In this document: in pieces, positions 24,718 to 32,432 of the stretch
Position numbering within the stretch: position 1 is the first letter of the stretch
Layout of the letters: each line of letters opens with the position of its first letter
DNA from: Amycolatopsis sp. cg9
GTDB lineage: Bacteria > Actinomycetota > Actinomycetes > Mycobacteriales > Pseudonocardiaceae
Direction: 5' to 3'
Length of the DNA: 64,000 nucleotides
Assembly: GCF_041346945.1 (NCBI RefSeq)
Contig: NZ_CP166850.1
Coordinates: forward strand, 3,658,001 to 3,722,000
Program-made: the position numbers and the translations under genes
Notes under the pieces: generated by a model
The model's database searches: none
What the model was told of the DNA's origin: nothing
Seen by the model: the letters and a program-made list of their open reading frames with translations, nothing else

Positions 24718-25626
24718 ATGACGCGGACGCTGAAGGAACCGGACCGCGAAAAGACCGCGGACCGCCTGCTGAAGTCGTCGGCGAACAAGTTCTACGACCC
24801 GGACGTCGACATCGACTGGACAGCGCCGCTCGTCGAGGGCAAGCGCTACATCCTGGACGAGCGCTCCTCGCTGTACGGCACCGAGCTGTGGGACCAGCTG
24901 ACCCCCGAGCAGCGCATCGAGCTGGGCAAGCACGAGGTCGCCAGCATCGCGACCACCGGCTTGTGGTTCGAAATCCTCCTGATGCAGATGCTGCTCAAGG
25001 AGGTCTACGAAGAGGACCCGACGTCCGCGCACGCCCAGTTCGCGCTCACCGAGATCGCCGACGAATGCCGGCACTCGACGATGTTCGCGCGGATGGCGTC
25101 GCGGATCGGCTGCCCCGCCTACGGCCCGGTGCCGTGGCTGCGGCGGCTCGCGAAGCTGATGCCGACGATCTCCTACGGCCCGGCGCGCTACGGCGCGATC
25201 CTGGTCGCCGAGGAGGTCCTCGACCGGCTGCAGCGCGAGCAGATGAACGACGAAGGCGTCCAGCCGCTGGTGCGGATGGTCAACCGGATCCACGTCCTCG
25301 AAGAAGCCCGGCACGTCACCTTCGCCCGCGAAGAGGTCACGCGCGGCATGGCGAAGCTGTCGAAGGCCGAAATCGCCTACCAGCAGTTCATCATCGCGCT
25401 CATCTCGTACTTCGTGACGCGGGCGTTCATCAACCCGAACGTCTACAAGGCGGTCGGCATCCGGCCGCGCGACGGCGTCGAAGCGGCGCTGAACAACCCG
25501 CACTGGCACGGGACGATCGCGTGGGCCGGGGAGAAGATCATGCCGTTCCTCGAGGAGTCCGGCCTGGTCGGACTGCCCGGGAAGTACTTCTGGCGCAAGT
25601 CGTTCCTGCTCCCGGCGGGCCGGTGA
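24718..25626 (+). CDS. AurF-family diiron oxygenase
   Basis: 302 residues from ATG at 24718. Diiron ligand motifs are visible: ExxH-type pairs in ELGKHEVASIATTGLWFE, ALTEIADECRHSTMF, LVAEEVLDRLQRE and HVLEEARHVTFAREE. The family is named for AurF, which oxidises p-aminobenzoate to p-nitrobenzoate. Many actinobacterial homologues are instead of unknown substrate and are paired with TetR regulators, as here. Its stop overlaps the start of the hydrolase (GTGA). No biosynthetic cluster surrounds it. Confidence 0.88.
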   Translation: MTRTLKEPDREKTADRLLKSSANKFYDPDVDIDWTAPLVEGKRYILDERSSLYGTELWDQLTPEQRIELGKHEVASIATTGLWFEILLMQMLLKEVYEEDPTSAHAQFALTEIADECRHSTMFARMASRIGCPAYGPVPWLRRLAKLMPTISYGPARYGAILVAEEVLDRLQREQMNDEGVQPLVRMVNRIHVLEEARHVTFAREEVTRGMAKLSKAEIAYQQFIIALISYFVTRAFINPNVYKAVGIRPRDGVEAALNNPHWHGTIAWAGEKIMPFLEESGLVGLPGKYFWRKSFLLPAGR

Positions 25627-26534
25627 CCACCGCGTCGCGGCTGCGCGACCCCTCGCTCGGGCACCGGTTCGTCGCGAGCGACGGCGCCGCGCTGCACGTC
25701 GCGGAATCGGGGCCGGCCGACTCGGCGGTCACGCTGGTGCTGGTGCACGGCTGGACGCAGGACCACCGGACGTGGGACTTCGTGCTGCCGCACCTGGACT
25801 CCGGCGTGCGCGTGCTGCGCTACGACCTGCGCGGCCACGGCGGGTCGGCGCACGCGCGCCCCGGCTCGGCGACGATCGCGCGGCTGGCCGACGACCTCGC
25901 CGAGCTGATCGCCGATCGCGTGCCCGCCGGACCGCTGGTGCTGGCCGGCCACTCGATGGGCGGCATGACGCTCATGGTGCTCGCCGAACGGCACCCGTCG
26001 CTGGTGTCGGAGCGGTTGGCGGGCGCGGCGTTCGTGGCGACGTCGTCGGGCGACATGGACAAGCTGACGCTGGGGTTCCCCGGCCTGGCCGGGCGGAGCG
26101 TGACGCGCTTCGAACCGCGGCTGGCCCAGCTGCTGGCCCGGTTGCGGAGCGACACCCTGCGGCTGCGGCCGGGCCTGGTCCGCTCGGGCGCGCGGCGGCT
26201 GGTCTTCGGGGTGCGCCCGGGTCGTGAGCAGGTGGACAGCGTCGTCGAGCAGCTGCTGGCGGCGCACCCGGCGAGCGCGGGGCTGTTCCTGGACGCGATC
26301 GCGGCCCACCGCGGCGTGGGCGGGCTGGGCGCGCTGTGCGACGTGCCGTCGGTGGTGCTGGCGGGGGAGCGGGACCGGCTGTGCCCGCTGGCGCACGCGA
26401 AGGTGATCGCGGACGAGCTGCCGCACGCGGAGTTCGTCCGTTACCCCGGCGCGGGGCACATGCTCCCGCAGGAGCGCCCCTTCGAGGTCGCGCGCCGCAT
26501 CTCCGCCCTGGTCCGCACCGCCACCCACCGCTGA
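25623..26534 (+). CDS. Alpha/beta hydrolase
   Basis: 303 residues from GTG at 25623, overlapping the oxygenase stop by four bases. Catalytic triad: Ser in GHSMGG, Asp in GERDRLCP, His in GAGHML; oxyanion-hole motif HGWTQD. It is an esterase- or lipase-type hydrolase. Translational coupling to the AurF-like oxygenase suggests that they act on the same compound, but the substrate is unknown. Confidence 0.92.
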   Translation: MTTASRLRDPSLGHRFVASDGAALHVAESGPADSAVTLVLVHGWTQDHRTWDFVLPHLDSGVRVLRYDLRGHGGSAHARPGSATIARLADDLAELIADRVPAGPLVLAGHSMGGMTLMVLAERHPSLVSERLAGAAFVATSSGDMDKLTLGFPGLAGRSVTRFEPRLAQLLARLRSDTLRLRPGLVRSGARRLVFGVRPGREQVDSVVEQLLAAHPASAGLFLDAIAAHRGVGGLGALCDVPSVVLAGERDRLCPLAHAKVIADELPHAEFVRYPGAGHMLPQERPFEVARRISALVRTATHR

Positions 26535-26545
26535 CCCCCGAAGCC

Positions 26546-26598
26546 GCACTTTCACGTGAAAGTGCGCACCAGGGGGCCGCACTTTCACGTGAAAGTGC
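26546..26598. repeat. Two parS-like palindromes GCACTTTCACGTGAAAGTGC
   Basis: Two identical perfect 20-bp palindromes at 26546-26565 and 26579-26598, 33 bp apart, between convergent genes. The central 12 bases TTTCACGTGAAA are identical to the core of the ParB site parS (TGTTTCACGTGAAACA), but the outer bases differ. The same pair occurs at 51783-51841 with a different spacing. They may be terminators or weak ParB sites. Confidence 0.85.
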
Positions 26599-26609
26599 GG
26601 CCTTGGGGG

Positions 26610-27236
26610 TCAGGAGTCCTTGAGGGGGAAGCCGCCGCCGATGCCGCGCCAGGCGAGGTTGGCCGTCAGGGCCACCGCCTCCTCGCGGCTCATCGACTGG
26701 TGGTGCTGCAGCCAGAACCGGGCGCTGACCTGGCTCATGCCGACCAGCCCCACGGCCAGCAGCCGCGCCTTGTCCTCGTCGAGGCCCGCGTCCGCCGTGA
26801 TCGTCTCCGTGATCGCGTCCACGCTCGCCGACGTCGCCCGGTCGACCGCTTCCTGGACCGCGGGCTCGCCGCGCAGGTCGGACTCGAACACCATCCGGAA
26901 CGCGCCCGCGTCGTTGCTGACGAAGTCGAAGAACGCGCCGACCGTCGCCGGGACGCGCTGGCGGTTCTCCGTCGTGGAGTCCAGCGCCGTCTGCACACGC
27001 TTCACCAGCTCGTCGACGTGGCTCTCCAGCAGCGCGATGTACAGGTCGAGCTTGCCGGGGAAGTGCTGGTAGAGGACCGGCTTGCTGACACCGGCCACTT
27101 CGGCGATCTCGTCCATCGCGGCGGCGTGGTAGCCGTTCTCGGCGAAGACCCGCTGCGCCGCGGCGAGGAGCTGGGCCCGGCGCTCCGTCCGGGGCAGCCG
27201 CACCCCGCGCTGCTGCAGCCGCGTCATCTCCGTCAT
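26610..27236 (-). CDS. TetR family regulator (Rv3208-like)
   Basis: 208 residues from ATG at 27236, which has GGGAGG at 6-7 bases; an ATG two codons upstream lies directly on that sequence. HTH at about 12-58 (RRAQLLAAAQRVFAENGYHA to VSKPVLYQHFPGKLDLY), then a helical ligand domain with SARFWLQHHQSMSREE. In type and position (near the DUF3152, MoeZ and rhlE genes) it corresponds to Rv3208 of M. tuberculosis. Divergent from an alpha/beta hydrolase gene, a likely target. Confidence 0.9.
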   Translation of the reverse strand: MTEMTRLQQRGVRLPRTERRAQLLAAAQRVFAENGYHAAAMDEIAEVAGVSKPVLYQHFPGKLDLYIALLESHVDELVKRVQTALDSTTENRQRVPATVGAFFDFVSNDAGAFRMVFESDLRGEPAVQEAVDRATSASVDAITETITADAGLDEDKARLLAVGLVGMSQVSARFWLQHHQSMSREEAVALTANLAWRGIGGGFPLKDS

Positions 27237-27349
27237 GCTCATCCTCCCGTCTTCACACCTTCGACGGGCGGGGTCGCCACCGCGTGAAGTCGTCCTGAAG
27301 ATTACTCGCCGGTATGTATGCCGTGCCACGGGTCGGGCATCCTGGATCC

Positions 27350-28327
27350 GTGAACACCGCCGTGACCGCGCGGGCGCCGCTGACGCACGTGCCCCTGTCG
27401 ACCAGGGAATTGCCGTCTCTGGAGCCGTTGAAACCGCCGTGGCCGGCGACCTTCGAAGAGGTCGGCACCGCGCGCCTCCACATCCGCCGCACGCCGGGCC
27501 CCGACGGCGTGCCCGCGGTCTACGTGCACGGCCTCGGCGGCTCGTCGACGAACTGGACCGACCTGGCCGCGCTGCTCGCGCCGGTCGCCGGTGGGACCGC
27601 GCCCGACCTGCCCGGATTCGGCTACACCGAGCCCGAAGCGGGGTTCGACTTCACGCTCGACGCGCACGCCGACGTCGTCGCGACGCACATCGAATCGGTG
27701 GGCGCGCCGGTGCACCTGTTCGGCAACTCGATGGGCGGGGCGATCGCGCTGCTCGTCGCCGCCCGGCGCCCGGAGCTGGTCAAGACGCTCACGCTCATCT
27801 CGCCCGCGGTCCCCGACCGGCGTCCCGACCCGCGGCGGCTGTCGGACCCGCGGATGGCGCTCGCGTACCTGCCGCTGGTCGGCGCGCGCGTGCGGGCCCA
27901 GCTGGCCGCGCTCGGGCCGCGGGAACGCGCCGCGCAGGTCATCAAGCTGTGCTTCGCGGACGCGTCGCGGTTCCCGGACAGCCGGCTGGACGAGCTGACC
28001 GAGGAGCACGGCGCCCGCGCGGGGTTCGCCTGGGCGGCGCCCGCGATGGCCCGCAGCACGTTCGCGATCTTCCGGGCCTGGTCGACGCTCGGGAAGGCGT
28101 CGCTGTGGTCGGTCGCGCCGCGGGTGGCGGCGCCGACGCTGGTGGTCTGGGGCCGGGAGGACCGCGTCATCTCGGTGAAGCGGGCCGTGCGGACCGCGCG
28201 GGCGATCCCGCGGGCCCGGTTGCTGGTGCTGCCGCGGACCGGGCACGTGGCCCAGATGGAACGCCCGGTAGTCGTCGCGAAGGCCGTTTTGGGCATGTGG
28301 GAGCACGTCGAAGCCGGCACCTGGTAG
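27350..28327 (+). CDS. Alpha/beta hydrolase
   Basis: 325 residues from GTG at 27350; ATG at 27314 is an alternative. Triad: Ser in GNSMGG, Asp in WGREDRVIS, His in RTGHVAQ; oxyanion motif HGLGGSSTNW. A cap domain lies around 170-240. GNSMGG rather than GHSMGG is typical of meta-cleavage-product or lipase-like hydrolases. It is divergent from the TetR gene. Substrate unknown. Confidence 0.9.
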   Translation: MNTAVTARAPLTHVPLSTRELPSLEPLKPPWPATFEEVGTARLHIRRTPGPDGVPAVYVHGLGGSSTNWTDLAALLAPVAGGTAPDLPGFGYTEPEAGFDFTLDAHADVVATHIESVGAPVHLFGNSMGGAIALLVAARRPELVKTLTLISPAVPDRRPDPRRLSDPRMALAYLPLVGARVRAQLAALGPRERAAQVIKLCFADASRFPDSRLDELTEEHGARAGFAWAAPAMARSTFAIFRAWSTLGKASLWSVAPRVAAPTLVVWGREDRVISVKRAVRTARAIPRARLLVLPRTGHVAQMERPVVVAKAVLGMWEHVEAGTW

Positions 28328-28407
28328 CCCGATCGAGTGGCAACAACCCCCTGCGTGGTCAGCCAGTCGCCGATAACGGTTCGGTGGCGCTGTGGCACCC
28401 TGGTGCG

Positions 28408-29559
28408 GTGGACCGGGTGAAGCAGGACGCGCGAGGCGACGATCGGCGGGCTCCCCACCGCGCGTCGGGCCGCCGGACCCCGGAGCCCGAGGAGCCGCCG
28501 CGCACCGGGCAGTACCGCCCGTCGTCGAAGGCGCCCGCGCTGCGCGTCACCGAGGACCGCTACCGCCCGGGCGGGCGGCGGACCAGCGCCGAGCCGCTGA
28601 GCGCGTCGTGGAAGCCCCACGCCGAGACGCCGCGCGAGCAGCCGAAGGAAGCGCCGCCGAAGTCCGGTCTCGCGAAGCTCACCAAGACCTACGGCTGGCG
28701 GGTCTACGCGCTGCCGATCCTCGTCGTGCTGACCGTGCTCGTCGTGGTCAACACCGCCAACAGCCCGGCCCAGCCGATCGCCGAGCAGAGCGCCGCGCCC
28801 GGCGTCGAGTCGGCGGGCGGCGACGCGGCCGGCGGCGCCATCGACGGCGACGGCGAGGCGGGCATCCCGGAGAACCCGGCCAAGCCGGTCGACCTCAAGG
28901 TGCCGACGGCGGACCTGCCGAACGGCAGCCCGTTCACGCAGGCGGGCACCGGCCAGTGGCACGTCGTGCCGGGCAGCGGTCCCAAGGTCGGCAGCGGGAA
29001 GCTGTACACCTACACGATCGAGGTCGAGGACGGCATCGACGCGTCGAGCTACGCCGGCGACGACGCCTTCGCGGCCGCGGTCCAGGGCACGCTGTCCGAT
29101 CCCAAGAGCTGGACGTGGGACGGCAAGATCGCGCTCCAGCGCGTCGACGGGAACTTCCCGAACCCGTCGTTCAAGGTGAGCCTCACCACGCCCGAGACGA
29201 CGCACCGCGCGGACGCGTGCGGCTTCCAGATCACCTTCGAGGCGTCCTGCTACCGCAAGAGCATGGGCCGGGTGCTGATCAACCTGGCCCGCTGGGTGCG
29301 CGGCGCGAAGGCGTTCAACGCGGACATGACCGGCTACCGCCAGTACGCCATCAACCACGAGGTCGGGCACGCGCTGGGCAACCAGCACGTCGGCTGCGGC
29401 GGCACCGGCCAGCCCGCGCCGGTGATGATGCAGCAGTCCTTCGGCGTCTCCGACGACTACGTCTCGATGCTCAACGACATCCCCGGCGGCGACAAGGGCA
29501 AGGTCGCCAAGGACGGCCGCGTCTGCACGCCGAACGCGTGGCCCAATCCCACTCCTTGA
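28408..29559 (+). CDS. DUF3152 membrane-anchored zinc metalloprotease-like protein
   Basis: 383 residues from GTG at 28408 (GTG at 28384 adds eight residues). A disordered, Arg/Pro-rich cytoplasmic N-terminus of about 90 residues precedes one membrane helix (about 100-120, VYALPILVVLTVLVVVNTA), an acidic linker and an extracytoplasmic DUF3152 domain. That domain has the zinc motif HEVGHALGNQH, an extended HExxHxxxxxH, near residue 320. Four cysteines may form disulfides. It is predicted to act as a protease at the cell surface. M. tuberculosis carries a homologue (Rv3207c) beside MoeZ. Confidence 0.85.
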   Translation: MDRVKQDARGDDRRAPHRASGRRTPEPEEPPRTGQYRPSSKAPALRVTEDRYRPGGRRTSAEPLSASWKPHAETPREQPKEAPPKSGLAKLTKTYGWRVYALPILVVLTVLVVVNTANSPAQPIAEQSAAPGVESAGGDAAGGAIDGDGEAGIPENPAKPVDLKVPTADLPNGSPFTQAGTGQWHVVPGSGPKVGSGKLYTYTIEVEDGIDASSYAGDDAFAAAVQGTLSDPKSWTWDGKIALQRVDGNFPNPSFKVSLTTPETTHRADACGFQITFEASCYRKSMGRVLINLARWVRGAKAFNADMTGYRQYAINHEVGHALGNQHVGCGGTGQPAPVMMQQSFGVSDDYVSMLNDIPGGDKGKVAKDGRVCTPNAWPNPTP

Positions 29560-29655
29560 GCGGGTCCCACCATCTGGGCATGGGGGAAGGTCTGTTTGCC
29601 TGCGCGTGTTGTGCATAGTGGGATGGACGCGAACCGCGCGCGAGATGGAGGACCC

Positions 29656-30831
29656 ATGTCAGCACTGCCGCCGCTCGTCGAGCCGGCTGCCGAGCTCACC
29701 AAGGAAGAGGTGGCCAGGTACAGCCGTCACCTGATCATCCCGGACGTCGGGGTGACCGGGCAGAAGCGGTTGAAGAACGCCAAGGTCCTGGTCATCGGCG
29801 CCGGCGGCCTCGGCAGCCCCGCGTTGCTCTACCTGGCCGCGGCCGGCGTCGGCACGCTCGGCATCGTCGACTTCGACGTCGTGGACGAGTCGAACCTGCA
29901 GCGCCAGGTCATCCACGGCCAGTCCGACGTCGGCAAGCTCAAGGCCGCGTCGGCGCAGGAGTCGATCGCGGAGATCAACCCGCTGGTCAAGGTGCACCTG
30001 CACACCGACCGGCTGGACTCGTCGAACGCGCTGGAGATCTTCGAGCAGTACGACCTGATCGTCGACGGCACCGACAACTTCGCCACGCGCTACCTCGTGA
30101 ACGACGCCGCGGTGCTGCTGGGCAAGCCGTACGTCTGGGGTTCGATCTTCCGCTTCGAGGGCCAGGTCAGCGTCTTCTGGGAGGACGCGCCGAACGGCAA
30201 GGGCCTCAACTACCGCGACCTCTACCCGGAGCCGCCGCCCCCGGGCATGGTGCCCTCCTGCGCCGAGGGTGGCGTGCTGGGCGTGCTCTGCGCGTCCATC
30301 GGCTCGATCATGGTGACCGAGGCGATCAAGCTGCTCACCGGCATCGGCGAGCCGCTGCTCGGCCGCCTGATCAGCTACGACGCGCTGGAGATGAAGTACC
30401 GCGAGGTCAAGATCCGCAAGGACCCGGACACCCCGAAGATCACCGAGCTGATCGACTACGAGGCGTTCTGCGGTGTCGTGTCGGACGAAGCCGCGCAGGC
30501 CGCGTCGGGCAGCACGATCACCCCCGCGGAGCTCAAGGCCAAGTTCGACAACGGCGACAACTTCGCCCTGATCGACGTCCGCGAGCAGCACGAGTACGAG
30601 ATCGTCAACATCAAGGGCGCGACGCTGATCCCGAAGGACCGCATCCTTTCGGGCGAGGCGCTGGCGGAACTGCCGCAGGACAAGCCGATCGTCCTGCACT
30701 GCAAGTCGGGCGCCCGCTCGGCGGAGGCCCTCGCGGCGCTGCACGCGGCCGGCTTCAAGGACGCGACGCACCTCGGTGGCGGCGTGCTGGCCTGGGCGAA
30801 GCAGATCGACCCGAGCCTGCCGACCTACTGA
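29656..30831 (+). CDS. moeZ: MoeZ: adenylyltransferase/sulfurtransferase
   Basis: 391 residues from ATG at 29656 (GGAGG upstream). The N-terminal ThiF/MoeB adenylation domain (1-250) has VLVIGAGGLGSPALLY and the R-rich SNLQRQVIHGQ motif. The C-terminal rhodanese domain (about 285-390) has the active-site Cys in HCKSGARS. The enzyme activates the C-terminal glycine of small sulfur-carrier proteins (MoaD, ThiS, CysO-like) and transfers sulfur to make the thiocarboxylate for molybdopterin, thiamine or other sulfur metabolites. The molybdenum nitrate reductase 1.6 kb downstream needs this cofactor. Confidence 0.95.
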   Translation: MSALPPLVEPAAELTKEEVARYSRHLIIPDVGVTGQKRLKNAKVLVIGAGGLGSPALLYLAAAGVGTLGIVDFDVVDESNLQRQVIHGQSDVGKLKAASAQESIAEINPLVKVHLHTDRLDSSNALEIFEQYDLIVDGTDNFATRYLVNDAAVLLGKPYVWGSIFRFEGQVSVFWEDAPNGKGLNYRDLYPEPPPPGMVPSCAEGGVLGVLCASIGSIMVTEAIKLLTGIGEPLLGRLISYDALEMKYREVKIRKDPDTPKITELIDYEAFCGVVSDEAAQAASGSTITPAELKAKFDNGDNFALIDVREQHEYEIVNIKGATLIPKDRILSGEALAELPQDKPIVLHCKSGARSAEALAALHAAGFKDATHLGGGVLAWAKQIDPSLPTY

Positions 30832-30843
30832 CAGTGGTTCCCC

Positions 30844-30879
30844 GTGAAGGCCGCCTCCGGCTTCGGAGGCGGCCTTCAC
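30844..30879 (+). terminator. Hairpin terminator after moeZ
   Basis: Perfect 16-bp stem (arms 30844-30859 and 30864-30879) with the tetraloop GCTT, 12 bp after the moeZ stop, followed by GGCGTTT. Confidence 0.85.
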
Positions 30880-30963
30880 GGCGTTTCGCCCGAGTCGCAA
30901 AACACTGTGTGACCAGCGCGTCTTCTCGAACGTGGAACACCCGGCCGGGTAACGTCACGACCC

Positions 30964-31761
30964 GTGCGGTCAACCCTCGAACGCCCTCCGGCGCACGTCT
31001 GCTCGGCCTTCGGCGGCCTCGACGACGTCAGCGAACCGCTGCCGGACTCGACGGCGTGGCGCTGCGGCGACCTCGTGCTCAAGCCGGTCACCGACAAGGC
31101 GAAGACGCTGTGGACCGCCCGCGCCCTCGACTACATCGCCGAGCCGGGCCTGCGCGTCGCGAAGCCGGTCGGCTCCAGCGACGGCCGCTGGATCGTCGGC
31201 GGCTGGACGGCGTCGCGCTTCGTGGCGGGAACGCCCGAACACCGCGGCGACGAGTCGGTGCTGGCGGCGGTGAAGCTCCACCGCGCGACGATCGGCCTGC
31301 CCCGGCCGGACTTCCTCACCGCCCGCCGCGACGTCGACGCGATCGCCGACCGGGTGGCGTGGGAGGAACTCGAGGTCCCCCTGGAGGAGACGAAGGGCGG
31401 CCGCTGGTTCGAGGTCCTGGCCGGCGCCCGCCGCCCGATCCGCCTGCCGTCCCAGGTGGCCCACGGCGAACTGCTGGCCGGCCTGCTGTTCGACGGCACC
31501 GCGGCCCCGGGCCTGGTGGACTTCGTGCCGTACTACCGCCCCGGCGAGTACGGCGCGGCGATCGTCGCGGTGGACGCCCTGGCGTGGGGCGGTGCGACGC
31601 GGGAGCTGCTGGAGCGGTGGGCGCACCTGCCGGAGTGGCCGCAGCTGCTGCTGCGCGCGGTGCTGTTCCGGCTGGCGTCGAACGCGCTGAACCCGAGGTC
31701 GACGCAGGCCTCGCTCGATGGGCTGCGCGTGGCGGCGCGCGAGGTGAGCGGGGTCTTGTGA
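30964..31761 (+). CDS. TIGR02569 family protein
   Basis: 265 residues from GTG at 30964. It matches the actinobacterial TIGR02569 family, which has distant kinase-like (aminoglycoside phosphotransferase-type) features such as the late VAHGELLAGLLFDGTAAPGL (H-G-D-like loop reading HGEL) and VDFVPYYRPGEY. The expected catalytic Asp of the HGDL loop is Glu here, so activity is doubtful. In M. tuberculosis the homologue Rv3205c adjoins moeZ, the same order as here. Confidence 0.85.
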   Translation: MRSTLERPPAHVCSAFGGLDDVSEPLPDSTAWRCGDLVLKPVTDKAKTLWTARALDYIAEPGLRVAKPVGSSDGRWIVGGWTASRFVAGTPEHRGDESVLAAVKLHRATIGLPRPDFLTARRDVDAIADRVAWEELEVPLEETKGGRWFEVLAGARRPIRLPSQVAHGELLAGLLFDGTAAPGLVDFVPYYRPGEYGAAIVAVDALAWGGATRELLERWAHLPEWPQLLLRAVLFRLASNALNPRSTQASLDGLRVAAREVSGVL

Positions 31762-31812
31762 CCGCCTTGCCGGGCCGGGAAGATGGAGTGGTGATCAGCT
31801 ACCGAAAGGGCC

Positions 31813-32238
31813 ATGCCGCGTAGGCGGCCCGGAAGCCTGCGCCGCCCTCGGCGACTCGATGTCGCGGGGCCGCCGCCGGTCAAGATCCCGTACGTCTCCC
31901 GCCGCGCTCAGCGCCAACTCGCCTTCGCCGAAGCAGCGGCCGACGGCTCGCCCGGCTTCGTCGCCGGCCTGCTCGAGGACTGGGAGCGCGCCACCCGGCC
32001 GCCGTTCCGGCTGGAACTTCCGGCCTCCCCGCACCCCGGCCGTGATCCGGTCGGCACCCGCTGGGTGCTGGCCCGGGTGCTGGACGAGCTCCCGCGCCGC
32101 GAGCGGGCGCTGGTGGGGGCCGTGCTGTCCCGGGTCGATCGCCGGTTCGCGGCGCGGACCCTGCCCGACCCGCGCAACACGTCGCCGTGGTGGTTCGAGC
32201 GGCGGCTGTTCGAGCAGAACGGCTGGGGACGCTTGTGA
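31813..32238 (+). CDS. Hypothetical basic protein
   Basis: 141 residues from ATG at 31813 with AAAGGG upstream. It has an Arg/Pro-rich N-terminus (MPRRRPGSLRRPRRLDVAG), then a helical region with FVAGLLEDWERATRPPFRLE and RALVGAVLSRVDRRF, ending FEQNGWGRL. I do not recognise a family. G/C at third positions supports coding. It lies 51 bp after the TIGR02569 gene on the same strand. Function unknown. Confidence 0.55.
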   Translation: MPRRRPGSLRRPRRLDVAGPPPVKIPYVSRRAQRQLAFAEAAADGSPGFVAGLLEDWERATRPPFRLELPASPHPGRDPVGTRWVLARVLDELPRRERALVGAVLSRVDRRFAARTLPDPRNTSPWWFERRLFEQNGWGRL

Positions 32239-32347
32239 CCGAGGTCGCAAGCTCGGACGTCACGACCGGCGATGCGCCGCTGACCTCCCGTCTCCCGATC
32301 CGTGGACGCGGATCTCACCGGCCGGGCGCCGGAAACACCGCCGCAAT

Positions 32348-32400
32348 GTCAACTGCCTGAAACATTCGGTCGAATCCGGTTAACACGGCCTCCTTAGCGT
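32348..32400 (+). promoter_or_regulatory. Promoter of the nitrate operon with GlnR-like half site
   Basis: GTCAA-n6-GAAAC at 32348-32363 fits the GlnR consensus (gTnAC-n6-GaAAC) at nine of ten informative positions; the following n6-spaced pair (TCGAA...TAACA) is poor. A TAGCGT -10 candidate is at 32395-32400, placing the site about 50 bp upstream of the expected start, where an activator would bind. GlnR activation of nitrate assimilation genes is established in Streptomyces and Amycolatopsis. Confidence 0.5.
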
Positions 32401-32432
32401 CAGGGCATCCCCGAACCGCCGAGGAGGTGCCC

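Noticed and set aside
26546..26598. True chromosomal parS sites
   Set aside because: Only the 12-bp core matches; the outer bases that ParB also reads differ, and the arrangement as pairs between genes fits a repeat family. Kept as a finding, not called as parS.
30964..31761. Active aminoglycoside-phosphotransferase-like kinase
   Set aside because: The catalytic loop reads HGEL in place of HGDL and other kinase motifs are weak, so it is described only as TIGR02569.
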